From contig NZ_LQPW01000165.1 in assembly GCF_002116635.1 (NCBI RefSeq), positions 62,001-126,000 of the forward strand: a stretch of DNA of 64,000 nt, given 5' to 3'. This DNA is from Mycobacterium szulgai. GTDB taxonomy: Bacteria; Actinomycetota; Actinomycetes; Mycobacteriales; Mycobacteriaceae. Below the pieces are notes generated by a model. That model saw only the letters and a list, made by a program, of their open reading frames with translations. It had not been told where the DNA came from and did not search any database. The position numbers were made by a program, and so were the translations under genes. Numbering within the stretch: position 1 is the stretch's first letter; each line of letters opens with the position of its first letter. Positions 14,766 to 24,661 of this stretch are shown piece after piece.

Positions 14766-15272
14766 GTGAGCGGCCCGCAGTTCACCCGCAGCGAACTGGC
14801 CGCAGCCTTCGAAAAGTTCGAGCAGACCGTCGCCCGCGCCGCCCAGACGCGGGACTGGGACGCCTGGGTCGAGCACTACACCCCCGACGTCGAATACGTC
14901 GAACATGCGGCGGGCACGATGCGCGGACGTGAGCAGGTGCGCGACTGGATTCAGCGCACGATGACGACGTTTCCGGGCAGCCATATGGTGGCGTTCCCGT
15001 CGCTGTGGTCGGTGATCGACGAACCCACCGGGCGAATCATCACCGAACTGGACAACCCGATGGCCGACCCCGGCGACGGCAGCGTCATCAGCGCAACCAA
15101 CATTTCGATCATCACCTACGCCGGCGACGGTCAATGGCGTCGCCAAGAAGACATCTACAACCCGTTGCGCTTCCTGAAGGCAGGCATGAAGTGGTGCCAA
15201 AAGGCACAGGCGCTGGGCACCCTTGACGAGGACGCCGCGCGCTGGATGCAGCAATACGGAGGAACGCGATGA
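14766..15272 (+). CDS. SnoaL/NTF2-like nuclear-transport-factor family protein (Rv0138-like)
   Basis: A 168-aa alpha+beta-barrel protein: the N-terminal helix EKFEQTVARAAQTRDWDAWVEHY is followed by the sheet typical of SnoaL-like proteins (VEYVEHAAGTMRGREQVRDWI). It is divergent from msrA across 39 bases and starts at GTG 14766. Its TGA overlaps the ATG of the SDR gene (ATGA), so they are co-translated. It probably acts on, or binds, the same small molecule as that SDR; the identity is unknown. Confidence 0.85.
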   Translation: MSGPQFTRSELAAAFEKFEQTVARAAQTRDWDAWVEHYTPDVEYVEHAAGTMRGREQVRDWIQRTMTTFPGSHMVAFPSLWSVIDEPTGRIITELDNPMADPGDGSVISATNISIITYAGDGQWRRQEDIYNPLRFLKAGMKWCQKAQALGTLDEDAARWMQQYGGTR

Positions 15273-16282
15273 GCGCACCCAAGCTGGTTATCGGCGCCAA
15301 CGGCTTCCTGGGCTCCCATGTGACCCGGCTGTTGGCAGCCGACGGCGAAGACGTGCGGGCGATGGTGCGGCCCAACGCCAATACCCGCGCCATCGACGAC
15401 CTGGAAGTGACCAGATTTCACGGCGACGTGTTCGACAGCACCGCGCTGCGTGCGGCGATGGCTGGTTGCGACGACGTCTACTACTGCGTCGTCGACACCC
15501 GCGCCTGGCTGCGCGACCCGGCTCCGCTGTTTCGCACCAACGTCGAGGGCCTGCGCAACGTCCTCGATGTGGCCAAAGACGCAAATCTGCACAGGTTCGT
15601 CTTCACCAGCACCTACGCCACTGTGGGCCGGCGGCATGGGCGTGTGGCGACCGAAGACGACGTGATCGACACCAGCGGCGTGACTCCTTACGTCAAGTCC
15701 CGGGTGCAGGCCGAGAACCTGGTGATGGAGTACGTCGCGAAATTCGGTTTGCCCGCCGTGGCCATGTGCGTCTCGACGACGTACGGCGGCGGTGACTGGG
15801 GTGGCACGCCACACGGCGCGTTCATCGCCGGCGCGGTCTTCGGCAAACTGCCCTTCGGGATGAAGGACGTGCAACTGGAAGTTGTGGGTGTCGACGACGC
15901 CGCCCGCGCCATGATCCTGGCCGCCGAACGCGGACGCAGCGGCGAACGCTACCTCATCTCCGAGCGGATGATGCCGTTGAACGAGGTGATCCGGATCGCG
16001 GCCGACGAAGCCGGTGTTCGCCCGCCGCAACGGTCGATCCCGATACCCATGCTGTACGCCCTGGGGGCGTTGGGCAGTCTGAGAGCCCGGCTCACCGGCA
16101 AAGACAGCGAGCTCAGCCTGCAGTCGGTGCGGATGATGCGTGCCGAAGCCGACCTCGACCACGGCAAAGCGGTCCGCGAATTGGGCTGGCAGCCAAGGCC
16201 GGTCGAGGAATCGATCCGGGAGGCCGCCCGATTCTGGGTCGCGATGCGGGAGGCCGCTAAGAGTGAAACGCGTTCGCGTTGA
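15269..16282 (+). CDS. Extended short-chain dehydrogenase / NAD-dependent epimerase-like protein (Rv0139-like)
   Basis: A 337-aa extended SDR with the N-terminal Rossmann motif VIGANGFLGSH and the downstream helix FRTNVEGLRNVLDVA. The usual active-site Tyr-x3-Lys appears as PYVKSR, so the expected Lys position is Arg, although a Lys lies two residues after the Tyr. It resembles dihydroflavonol-reductase / 3-beta-HSD type enzymes. It is coupled by ATGA to the SnoaL-like gene, and its 3' end overlaps the next methyltransferase gene by 20 bases. Confidence 0.85.
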   Translation: MSAPKLVIGANGFLGSHVTRLLAADGEDVRAMVRPNANTRAIDDLEVTRFHGDVFDSTALRAAMAGCDDVYYCVVDTRAWLRDPAPLFRTNVEGLRNVLDVAKDANLHRFVFTSTYATVGRRHGRVATEDDVIDTSGVTPYVKSRVQAENLVMEYVAKFGLPAVAMCVSTTYGGGDWGGTPHGAFIAGAVFGKLPFGMKDVQLEVVGVDDAARAMILAAERGRSGERYLISERMMPLNEVIRIAADEAGVRPPQRSIPIPMLYALGALGSLRARLTGKDSELSLQSVRMMRAEADLDHGKAVRELGWQPRPVEESIREAARFWVAMREAAKSETRSR

Positions 16283-17087
16283 CCTTCAGGGTCCCCCGCA
16301 GACGATGCTGGCGACCCTGTACGCCAAGGCACTCGACGCCGATGCGCCTCGTTCGATCCTGAACGACCAGTACGCCAAAGCCGCCGTGGACCGCATCGAA
16401 TACGACTGGGCCGCAACGACTATCACGCCCCGGCGAGCGCCTTCAGTAGCGGTGCGCACCGCGCATTTCGACAATTGGGCGCGCCAGTTCCTGGCCGCAC
16501 ATGCGCAAGCCGTCGTGCTGCACGTGGGTTGTGGTCTGGATGCCCGTGTCTACCGGCTCGATCCGCCGGCCGGTGTGCGGTGGTATGACGTCGACTATCC
16601 CGACGTCATCGCGCTGCGCAAGCAGGTGTACCCGGAGCGGGAGCACTATCGGCTGCTGTCGGCATCGGTGACCGACCCGGGTTGGCTGGCCGAAATCCCA
16701 GCCGACCGTCCTGCACTCTTCCTTGCCGAGGGTCTGACCATGTACCTGACCAAGGACGACGGATTGGCGCTACTGCGCCGGGTCGTCGATCGATTCGCCC
16801 GCGGCGAGCTGCAGTTCGATGCGTTCAACACCTTGGGGATCCGGACTCAGGTGACCAACTCCGTGGTCCGCCGCTCGGGATCCACCCTGCACTGGGGCAT
16901 CAACGGTCCCGGCGACATCCTCGATGCGGTGCCGGGCGTGCGTCTGCTGGCGTGGGAATCGGTGTTCGACAGCGACACGTTTGACCTGGTGTCGCCGGTG
17001 TTTCGACGGCTGGGCCGAGCGATGGCGGTAATACCGGTATTGCGCACGATGGCGCAATATCACCGGTATGCGTTCGGCCGGGAATGA
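16263..17087 (+). CDS. Class I SAM methyltransferase, leucine carboxyl methyltransferase (LCM) type
   Basis: A 274-aa enzyme. Motif I is VLHVGCGLDARVYRLD, followed by VRWYDVDYPDVIALRK, which holds the acidic residue that binds SAM ribose. PALFLAEGLTMYL is the LCM-family signature. GTG 16263 is preferred because GGAGG lies 10 bases upstream. It overlaps the SDR gene by 20 bases and so is in the same operon. From memory this gene is not present between Rv0139 and Rv0140 in H37Rv. It probably O-methylates a small molecule or lipid. Confidence 0.85.
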   Translation: MKRVRVDLQGPPQTMLATLYAKALDADAPRSILNDQYAKAAVDRIEYDWAATTITPRRAPSVAVRTAHFDNWARQFLAAHAQAVVLHVGCGLDARVYRLDPPAGVRWYDVDYPDVIALRKQVYPEREHYRLLSASVTDPGWLAEIPADRPALFLAEGLTMYLTKDDGLALLRRVVDRFARGELQFDAFNTLGIRTQVTNSVVRRSGSTLHWGINGPGDILDAVPGVRLLAWESVFDSDTFDLVSPVFRRLGRAMAVIPVLRTMAQYHRYAFGRE

Positions 17088-17115
17088 TGAATGACCACTG
17101 ACGTTGGAGATAAGC

Positions 17116-17496
17116 ATGAGTAGTCACCCCCCAGTCCTAGAGCCCAGTGCCGGACACCCGATCACCATCGAGCCCACCCCGGGACGAGTAGAGGTTCGCG
17201 TCAACGGCGAACTAATAGCGGACACCTCCGCGGCGTTGCAATTGCGGGAAGCCACTTTGCCTGTGGTGCAGTACATTCCGCTGACAGATGTGGTGCAGGA
17301 GCGGCTTACCCGCACCGAGACCAGCAGCTACTGCCCATTCAAGGGTGAGGCGAGCTACTACAGCGTGACCACCGCGGCCGGCGACACCGTCGCCGATGTC
17401 ATTTGGACTTACGAGCAGCCCTATCCCGCGGTCGCGGCCATTGCCGGCCATGTCGCGTTTTATCCGAACAAGGCGGAAATCACGGTAGTGCCCTAG
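17116..17496 (+). CDS. DUF427 domain protein (Rv0140-like)
   Basis: A 126-aa protein with the DUF427 signature PGRVEVRVNGELIADT...SSYCPFKGEASYYSV and the terminal AGHVAFYPNKAEIT. ATG 17116 is chosen because TTGGAGATAAGC precedes it. It has the same length I recall for Rv0140. The fold is a small beta-rich domain of unknown function. A two-domain relative is encoded at 55325-55990. It is convergent with the SnoaL gene, only 4 bases apart. Confidence 0.88.
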   Translation: MSSHPPVLEPSAGHPITIEPTPGRVEVRVNGELIADTSAALQLREATLPVVQYIPLTDVVQERLTRTETSSYCPFKGEASYYSVTTAAGDTVADVIWTYEQPYPAVAAIAGHVAFYPNKAEITVVP

Positions 17497-17500
17497 GACA

Positions 17501-17887
17501 CTAGGGATAGACCTTGGCCAGCGATTGGGTGTCGCTGTACTCGCGCATCGACACGATCAGGCCGTCGCGGGTGTCGAAGATGCACACGAACGGACTGTCG
17601 TACTTGGCGCCTTCGACGGTGACACCGTCGACCTGCCCCTCGATGACCACCGTTTCTCCCTCGTTGAGGCACCGCAGCAGATCGATGTTGACCTCGAAGA
17701 CTCGTTTGCGGCGCTCGACCGCGCGCCGCAGTGTCGCTTTATCGATCTCGGCACGGGTGACGATGCTCCAGTAGGTGAAGTCCTCGCTGAGCAACTCGAA
17801 CCCTTCGTCCAGATCCCCGCCTTCGCTCATGCTCTGCATGAACATCCAGGCCAGTTCGGCTTGCGGGTCGTCGAACGGCGTCATCAC
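17501..17887 (-). CDS. SnoaL-like protein (Rv0141c-like)
   Basis: A 128-aa NTF2-fold protein with an N-terminal amphipathic helix (DPQAELAWMFMQSMSEGGDLDEGFELLSEDF) and strands such as ETVVIEGQVDGVTVEGAKYDSPFVCIFDT. GTG 17887 follows AAGGA at 7 bases; the adjacent ATG 17884 is an alternative. It is divergent from the glycosylase-like gene across 35 bases. No catalytic function can be assigned. Confidence 0.82.
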   Translation of the reverse strand: MMTPFDDPQAELAWMFMQSMSEGGDLDEGFELLSEDFTYWSIVTRAEIDKATLRRAVERRKRVFEVNIDLLRCLNEGETVVIEGQVDGVTVEGAKYDSPFVCIFDTRDGLIVSMREYSDTQSLAKVYP

Positions 17888-17922
17888 ATCGCCATCCTTT
17901 CAGATAGTGGAGAGTTGTTGGG

Positions 17923-18834
17923 GTGAAGGCCGCACGCACCGTCACACTCCCCGGAGTGGCCAGCTTCGGGCACACTTTGGCGCCGCTACGCCGCGGCCCC
18001 GGCGATCCCTGCTTTCGGATGCCCGGCGACGGCACCATCTGGCGGACCAGCCTGCTGACCACCGGGCCTGTCACCGCGTGCATCAGCCGCGCCGGCCCGG
18101 ACGCGGCGCATTGTGAAGCGTGGGGCGGCGGCGCCGAACAGTTCGTCGAGCTGTTGCCGGCGATGCTGGGCGCCGACGACGACGCCTCTGATTTCGTGCC
18201 GCAGCACCCGACGGTGGCTGCCGCACATCGCCGCCTGCCGCATCTGCGGCTGGGCCGAACCGGGCAGGTGCTGGAAGCTTTGCTGCCGGCGGTGATCGAG
18301 CAGCGGGTACCAGGCGCAGACGCCTTCCGGTCCTGGCGGGTGCTGGTGACCAAGTACGGCTCGCCGGCGCCCGGACCGGCGCCCAGCGGGATGCGCGTAA
18401 TGCCGTCGGCGCAGGCCTGGCGTCACATCCCCTCCTGGGAGTTTCACCGCGCCAACGTCGATCCGCGGCGCGCGCAGACGGTGGTGGGCTGCGCGCAACG
18501 GGCGTCGTCGCTGGAGCGGCTGGTCTCGCTGCCGGCGGCGCAGGCGCGCGAGGCGCTGACGTCGCTGCCGGGGGTTGGCGTGTGGACTGCGGCCGAGACC
18601 GCCCAGCGTGCCTTCGGCGACGCCGATGCGCTGTCGGTGGGCGACTACCACATTCCCAAGATGATCGGCTGGACGTTGCTGGGCCATCCGGTCGACGACG
18701 CGAGCATGCTTGAACTGCTGGAACCGATGCGGCCCCATCGCCACCGGGTGGTCCGGTTACTCGAGGCCAGCGGGCTGGCCTACGAACCGCGCCGCGGAGC
18801 GCGGCTGCCGGTGCAGCAGATCCGCAAGATCTAG
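17923..18834 (+). CDS. HhH-GPD superfamily DNA glycosylase-like protein (Rv0142-like)
   Basis: A 303-aa protein. The C-terminal third carries the helix-hairpin-helix LTSLPGVGVWTAAETAQRAFGDADALSVGDYHIP, in which the Asp of VGDYHIP occupies the catalytic position of AlkA/3-methyladenine glycosylases. The N-terminal part has the AlkA-like TLAPLRRGPGDPCFR segment. It is therefore a probable base-excision repair glycosylase. GTG 17923 is the start. The length is close to that recalled for Rv0142. Confidence 0.85.
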   Translation: MKAARTVTLPGVASFGHTLAPLRRGPGDPCFRMPGDGTIWRTSLLTTGPVTACISRAGPDAAHCEAWGGGAEQFVELLPAMLGADDDASDFVPQHPTVAAAHRRLPHLRLGRTGQVLEALLPAVIEQRVPGADAFRSWRVLVTKYGSPAPGPAPSGMRVMPSAQAWRHIPSWEFHRANVDPRRAQTVVGCAQRASSLERLVSLPAAQAREALTSLPGVGVWTAAETAQRAFGDADALSVGDYHIPKMIGWTLLGHPVDDASMLELLEPMRPHRHRVVRLLEASGLAYEPRRGARLPVQQIRKI

Positions 18835-18875
18835 CCGGCGCTTTTGAGGCCGGACACTTCGGGTACCCAACGGAA

Positions 18876-19424
18876 ATGACACAGTTCACCATTCCGGGAT
18901 TGACCGACAAGCAGGGAGCGCGGCTCGCCGAGCTGCTGCAGAAGCAACTGAGTACCTACAACGACCTGCACCTGACGCTCAAACACATTCATTGGAATGT
19001 GGTGGGCCCGAACTTCATTGGCGTGCACGAGATGATCGACCCGCAGGTGGACGCGGTGCGCGGTTATGCCGACGCAGTCGCCGAGCGCATCGCGGCCCTC
19101 GGTGCGTCGCCGCAGGGAACACCGGGTGCGATCATCAGCGATCGCGAGTGGGACGACTATTCGGTGGGCCGCGACACAGTGCAGGCCCACCTGGCCGCAC
19201 TCGACGTGGTCTACACCGGGGTGATCGAAGACATCCGCAAGTCCATCGAGGAGACCGAGGAGCTCGATCCGGTCACCCAGGACATGCTGATCGGCCAGGC
19301 GGGAAACCTCGAGCAGTTCCAGTGGTTTGCCCGCGCCCACCTGGAGAACTCCGGCGGCAAGTTGGCCCACGAAGGGTCGAACACCGAGAAGGCCGCTGCT
19401 AAAACCGCGAAACGCAAGTCCTAG
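18876..19424 (+). CDS. dps: Dps family ferritin-like DNA-protection protein
   Basis: A 182-aa DNA-binding protein from starved cells: an iron-oxidising dodecamer that protects DNA. The ferroxidase ligands lie in LKHIHWNVVGPNFIGVHEMIDPQVDAVRGYADAVAERI. The sequence closely resembles M. smegmatis Dps1, including STYNDLHLTLKH, GTPGAII and WDDYSV. The Lys/Arg-rich C-terminal tail (KAAAKTAKRKS) is the DNA-binding extension. From memory M. tuberculosis lacks Dps, so this is an addition to the Rv0142-Rv0143c interval. The gene overlaps the convergent CLC gene by 4 bases. Confidence 0.95.
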   Translation: MTQFTIPGLTDKQGARLAELLQKQLSTYNDLHLTLKHIHWNVVGPNFIGVHEMIDPQVDAVRGYADAVAERIAALGASPQGTPGAIISDREWDDYSVGRDTVQAHLAALDVVYTGVIEDIRKSIEETEELDPVTQDMLIGQAGNLEQFQWFARAHLENSGGKLAHEGSNTEKAAAKTAKRKS

Positions 19425-20845
19425 TCGTCGGCGTTGCGGGCGCGTTCGGCCGCGGCGGTCTCCCGGTTGAGCCGCTGCGCCTCGTAGATGGTGACGTTGG
19501 TGCGCGACACGAGCAGCGACGCGATCCCGACGGCGAGGATGGCTCCGGGCACCACCGAGAATGAGCCGGTCATCTCCGCGACCATGATCATGATCGCCAG
19601 CGGCGCCCGCGCGACGCTGCCGAAGCACGCCATCATGCCGACCACGACGAAGATGCCCGGCGCGTCGGGTACCCCGGGCAGTCCGGTCAGCTCACCGAGG
19701 CGCCAGATCGCGGCGCCGACGAACGCGCCGATGACGATGCCTGGCCCGAACAATCCGCCGGATCCGCCGGTGCCGATCGACAGCGAGGTGGCGATGATCT
19801 TGGCGATCGGCAGCACGATGATGATCCACAGTGGAATCGCCATCAGCGACCCGCGGTCGGCGGCCAGCTGCGCCCAGCCGTAGCCGCTGCTGAGTACCTG
19901 CGGGATGAGCAGCCCCAACAGTCCGACCAGGAGCCCGCCGATCGCCGGCTTGAGGACCGGCCCGCCGGGCAGCCGGTGGGTCAGCGCCACCGACGCGTGG
20001 AAGATTCGGGCATACAGGTAGCCGACGGCCGCGGCGATCAGGCCGAGGACCACGAACCACAGCAGCGGCCATGCCCGTTCGAAGCGGTACTCGGCGTCGA
20101 TGTAGCCGAACAGCGGGTCGAATCCCAGGAACGAGCCCAGCACCGCGTAGGCCGTCCCGGAGGTGATGAAACCCGGCAACAGGCTGCGGTAATCGAAGTC
20201 GTCGCGGTAGGTGATCGACGCGGCCAGCACCGCCCCGCCGAGCGGCGCGGCGAAGATGGCGCCGATGCCCGCGCCGATACCCAGGGCTACCGCGGTGCGG
20301 CCGTCCTCGTCGGACAGCCCGAGCCGTCGGGTCAGCAGCGAGCAGAAGCCGGCCGAGATCTGCGCCGTCGGCCCTTCGCGGCCGCCGGAGCCGCCCGAGC
20401 CGATGGTGAGCGCGCTGGCCACCATCTTCACCAGGACCGCGCGGGCGCGAATGGCGCGCGGATCGCTGTGCACGGCCTCGATGGCTTCGTCGGTGCCGTG
20501 GCCGGTGGCCTCCGGGGCGAGCTTGGCGACGATGAATGCCGACAGCAGTGCCCCGCCCGTGGTCACCAGCGGGATCGCCCACGGCCGGACGAAGCCCGCC
20601 GACCCGTGGCTACCGCCCTCGCCGACGGGTCTCGGGATGTGGTAGCCCGCCAGATAACCGAGCAGGAACTCGCCGGTGTATTTCAGCGCGAGGTAGAAGA
20701 CCACGGCTCCCAGGCCGGCAATGACGCCGATGGTGATGCCGAGTAGAAACCATTTACGCAGGTAGCCCGCGTTTCGGATCGATGCGCCGAACCGTCCGCC
20801 TGCGGATTCGGGTGGCGCTTCGCGCGGCTCCGGTTCGTCCACCAC
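19421..20845 (-). CDS. CLC-family chloride channel / chloride-proton antiporter (Rv0143c-like)
   Basis: A 474-aa membrane protein with about 10-12 helices. CLC selectivity-filter segments are GHGTDEAIEA, GSGGSGGREGPTAQ (the Glu of GREGP is the gating residue) and GTGGSGGLFGPGIV. It exchanges or conducts chloride, usually for acid or ionic stress. The last 15 residues are charged and cytoplasmic. No CBS domains follow. It is divergent from the pirin gene, with a perfect 10-bp-arm palindrome between them. Confidence 0.93.
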   Translation of the reverse strand: MVDEPEPREAPPESAGGRFGASIRNAGYLRKWFLLGITIGVIAGLGAVVFYLALKYTGEFLLGYLAGYHIPRPVGEGGSHGSAGFVRPWAIPLVTTGGALLSAFIVAKLAPEATGHGTDEAIEAVHSDPRAIRARAVLVKMVASALTIGSGGSGGREGPTAQISAGFCSLLTRRLGLSDEDGRTAVALGIGAGIGAIFAAPLGGAVLAASITYRDDFDYRSLLPGFITSGTAYAVLGSFLGFDPLFGYIDAEYRFERAWPLLWFVVLGLIAAAVGYLYARIFHASVALTHRLPGGPVLKPAIGGLLVGLLGLLIPQVLSSGYGWAQLAADRGSLMAIPLWIIIVLPIAKIIATSLSIGTGGSGGLFGPGIVIGAFVGAAIWRLGELTGLPGVPDAPGIFVVVGMMACFGSVARAPLAIMIMVAEMTGSFSVVPGAILAVGIASLLVSRTNVTIYEAQRLNRETAAAERARNADD

Positions 20846-20866
20846 GCCATCCTAAGGCAACTGGGA

Positions 20867-20890
20867 ATAACCGGACTGCGGTCCGGTTAT
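20867..20890. promoter_or_regulatory. Perfect 24-bp palindromic element ATAACCGGAC-TGCG-GTCCGGTTAT
   Basis: The 10-bp arms are perfectly complementary around a 4-base centre, in the 95-base spacer between divergent CLC and pirin genes. A further partial half-site (AGCCGGTTAG) follows at 20891-20900. It could be the operator of the TetR encoded two genes downstream (21906-22535). No T-tract follows, so it is unlikely to be a terminator. Confidence 0.6.
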
Positions 20891-20940
20891 AGCCGGTTAG
20901 ATCGATAGCTCGTCGAGAGCTCTCAAATCAGGAGGTAGAT

Positions 20941-21903
20941 ATGCCTGCCGTTACCGCAGACACACTGACATTGCCACGGGTCGGTTTGTCGGCTCCCGCC
21001 GACGCCGAACGCCCGGTCCGGTCGATCACCACCGGCCCGCGCGGATACGAAGGCCTGGGCTTTCCGGTGGTCCGCGCCTTCGCCGGGGTCAGCGCCGCCG
21101 CGCTGGATCCGTTCGTGCACATGGACCAGATGGGTGAGGTGGAGTATCAGCCCGGCGAGCCCAGGGGGACCGATTGGCACCCGCACCGTGGCTTCGAAAC
21201 CGTTACCTACATGATCGACGGGAAGTTCGCGCACCAGGATTCTTACGGTGGTGGCGGGCTGATCGCCGACGGCGCGACACAGTGGATGACTGCCGGATCA
21301 GGCATCCTACATATCGAGACGCCACCTGTCGAGATGGTAAACAGCGGGGGTGTTTTTCATGGCATCCAGTTATGGGTGAATCTGCCGAGGAAAGACAAAT
21401 TCGCTCCGCCGCGGTATCAGGCCATCGAAGGTGGCGACGTCGGCCTGCTCGCATCCGGGGACGGCGGGGCGCTGATCCGTATCATCGCCGGTGAGATCGA
21501 CGGCCATCGCGGGCCGGGCGTCACCCACACGCCGATCACGCTGGCTCATGCCACGGTGGAAAAGGCTGCGCGCCTTGATATTCCGTGGCGGCGGGACTTC
21601 AATGCGCTGGTGTACGTGCTGTCCGGACAGGGGTCGGTGGGGCCGGCCGCACATCCGATTCGGCAAGGCCAGCTGGCCGTATTGGGACATGGCGACCGGA
21701 TCGCCCTGGCCGCATCCGGCTCGACCCTCGATGTGTTGATCCTCGGGGGGCGGCCGATTCGGGAGCCGGTCTTCCATTATGGGCCCTTTGTGATGAATAC
21801 GCGGGCCGAAGTCATCGAGGCGCTCGAGGACTATCAAGCTGGGAAGTTCCGTAGCATCCCGCCGAACGCGCTAATGCCGAACCATGGCGGTGGCACACTT
21901 TAA
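20941..21903 (+). CDS. Pirin family protein
   Basis: A 320-aa bicupin. The N-terminal cupin carries the pirin metal-site pattern HPHRGFETVTYMIDG...HQDS...GDGATQWMTAGSGILHIE-like, with the His pair and Glu. The second cupin holds PWRRDFNALVYVLSGQG. Pirins are iron-binding proteins with quercetinase or transcription-cofactor activities. ATG 20941 follows GGAGG. It is followed 2 bases later by a TetR gene, so they form an operon. This pirin gene is not part of the H37Rv order as I recall it. Confidence 0.9.
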   Translation: MPAVTADTLTLPRVGLSAPADAERPVRSITTGPRGYEGLGFPVVRAFAGVSAAALDPFVHMDQMGEVEYQPGEPRGTDWHPHRGFETVTYMIDGKFAHQDSYGGGGLIADGATQWMTAGSGILHIETPPVEMVNSGGVFHGIQLWVNLPRKDKFAPPRYQAIEGGDVGLLASGDGGALIRIIAGEIDGHRGPGVTHTPITLAHATVEKAARLDIPWRRDFNALVYVLSGQGSVGPAAHPIRQGQLAVLGHGDRIALAASGSTLDVLILGGRPIREPVFHYGPFVMNTRAEVIEALEDYQAGKFRSIPPNALMPNHGGGTL

Positions 21904-21905
21904 AA

Positions 21906-22535
21906 ATGCAGGTTACGGCCAGTCGTGGCCCAGGTCGTCCCCCGGCGGCAAAGGCGGACGAGACGCGCAGGCGCATCGTGCGCGCCGCCCGCCAGGTTTT
22001 CAGCGAACGCGGCTACGACGGGGCGACCTTTCAGGCGATCGCCATCCGCGCCGATCTGACGCGGCCGGCAATCAACCACTACTTCTCCAGCAAGCGGGTG
22101 CTGTATCGCGAGGTGGTGGACCAGACCAACGAACTCGTCGTCGCCGCGGGCATCGAACGGGCCCGCCGCGAGACCTCACTGTTGGCCCGGATCTCCACAT
22201 TCATGGCCGTGGCGCTGGAGGCCGACGCCAAGAATCCGTCCACGGCGGCCTTCCTGGCTACCGCTGTGCTGGAGTCTCAGCGGCACCCGGAACTCAATCG
22301 GGGCGACAACGACGCCGTCAGCATCAGCCGTCACTTTCTGACGTGGGCGGTCCAGGATGCGATCGAACGCGGTGAGCTGGTGGCCGGCACCGACGCGGCT
22401 TCGATGGCCGAGACACTGCTGGTGGTGTTGTGCGGTGTGGGTTTCTATGCCGGCTTTGTCGGCAGCTATCAGGAGATGGAAGCCCTCACCGAGTCATTGG
22501 CGCGGCTGCTGTCCGGCACGGCCTGGCGGAAGTAG
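21906..22535 (+). CDS. TetR family regulator (Rv0144-like)
   Basis: A 209-aa repressor: HTH ATFQAIAIRADLTRPAINHYFSSKRVLY (about residues 40-67), and an Arg-rich GPGRPP N-terminus typical of mycobacterial TetRs. ATG 21906 is 2 bases after the pirin stop. It precedes the paired methyltransferases as Rv0144 precedes Rv0145-Rv0146. Its target may be the perfect palindrome upstream of pirin. Confidence 0.9.
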   Translation: MQVTASRGPGRPPAAKADETRRRIVRAARQVFSERGYDGATFQAIAIRADLTRPAINHYFSSKRVLYREVVDQTNELVVAAGIERARRETSLLARISTFMAVALEADAKNPSTAAFLATAVLESQRHPELNRGDNDAVSISRHFLTWAVQDAIERGELVAGTDAASMAETLLVVLCGVGFYAGFVGSYQEMEALTESLARLLSGTAWRK

Positions 22536-22615
22536 ACCCGCGGCTTGCAGTCTTCGAGTGACCTGGCGCACAAAGCGTATAGATTGCCTAACTTACTAGA
22601 TACGATGGTGGCGCC

Positions 22616-23642
<1,027 letters not shown>

Positions 23643-23643
<1 letters not shown>

Positions 23644-24611
23644 TGGCCCGCACCGCGGACGATTCCTGGGACATCGCGACCAGTGTCGGGGCGACCGCGG
23701 TAATGGTCGCGCTGGCGCGTGCCGCTGAGACCGCCAGCGACAACCCGCTCATCCGCGACGAATTCGCCGAGCCGCTGGTTTCCACCCCGCAACTGGCCAA
23801 GGTGCGCGATCAGGTTGCCGCTTGGTGGGCGCCCGAGCCGGACGGGCCCGACGATGGCTCCCAAGACTCACAAGACTCAGAAGACTCAGAAGACGACGCC
23901 TTCAGCGTCGATGCCCAGCAGATGATCGACTACCAGGCCGTACGCACGCATTTCTTCGACGCGTACTTTGCCGGCGCGGTGGCGGCGGGCATCCGGCAGG
24001 TCGTGCTTTTGGCCGCGGGTCTGGATTCGCGCGCGTACCGGCTGGATTGGCCGGCCGGCACCACCGTCTACGAGATCGATCTGCCCAAGGTGCTCGAGTA
24101 CAAGGAGCAGACCCTTGCCGGCCACAACGCCACCCCGGTGGCCGACCGGCGTGCGGTACCAGTCGACCTGCGCCATGACTGGCCGAAGGCGTTGCGCGAC
24201 AAGGGTTTCGACACGATCCAGCCAACGGCCTGGCTGGCCGAGGGGCTGCTGCCGTTCCTACCCGCGGCTGCGCAGGAAGCGATGTTCGCCGCCATCGACT
24301 CGCTGAGCGGGCCGGGCAGTCGGGTGGCCGTGGAGATGTTCGGCGTGGACGAAGACAAGCGGGAAGAGGCCGAAGAGAAGTGGGCCCGTCTGCGCGCGCG
24401 GCGCGCGGCTCGCGGCGAAGACACCTCGTTCAACCCGTTCGAGCTGTGGTTTGACGACGAGGGCCGCCCCGAGCCCGCCGACTGGTTCGCCGCGCACGGC
24501 TGGTCTGCGCAGACGGTGAGCTCACACGACGAAGCCACACGACTGGGCCGGCCGCCGCAATCGACGGAACGTCCGTTCGCGAACAGGTTTGTCACGGCAG
24601 CCAAGGGCTGA
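23643..24611 (+). CDS. SAM-dependent methyltransferase, TIGR00027 family (Rv0146-like)
   Basis: A 322-aa tandem paralogue of the preceding gene: [37 protein letters not shown] and [15 protein letters not shown] 23643 overlaps the previous TAG by one base. It carries an extra acidic stretch at residues 74-85 (QDSQDSEDSEDD) encoded by a 9-bp tandem repeat, inserted just before the helix DYQAVRTHFFDAYF. The substrate is unknown. Confidence 0.92.
23862..23897 (+). repeat. Four 9-bp tandem repeats (CAAGACTCA-like) inside the methyltransferase gene
   Basis: The units are CAAGACTCA, CAAGACTCA, GAAGACTCA and GAAGACGAC, in frame, encoding Gln/Glu-Asp-Ser repeats. Slippage would add or remove whole triplets of residues without a frameshift. 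The paralogous gene upstream lacks it. Confidence 0.8.
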
Positions 24612-24661
24612 CGCACCCGTAAAATTTAGGTAGTGACGTAGCTCACATCACCGGCGAAGAT

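Noticed and set aside
20867-20890. Palindrome before pirin considered as an intrinsic terminator
   Set aside because: It lies between divergent promoters and is not followed by a T-tract on either strand.
23862-23897. Short tandem repeat considered as a CRISPR array or MIRU
   Set aside because: The 9-bp units are in-frame coding DNA without spacers.
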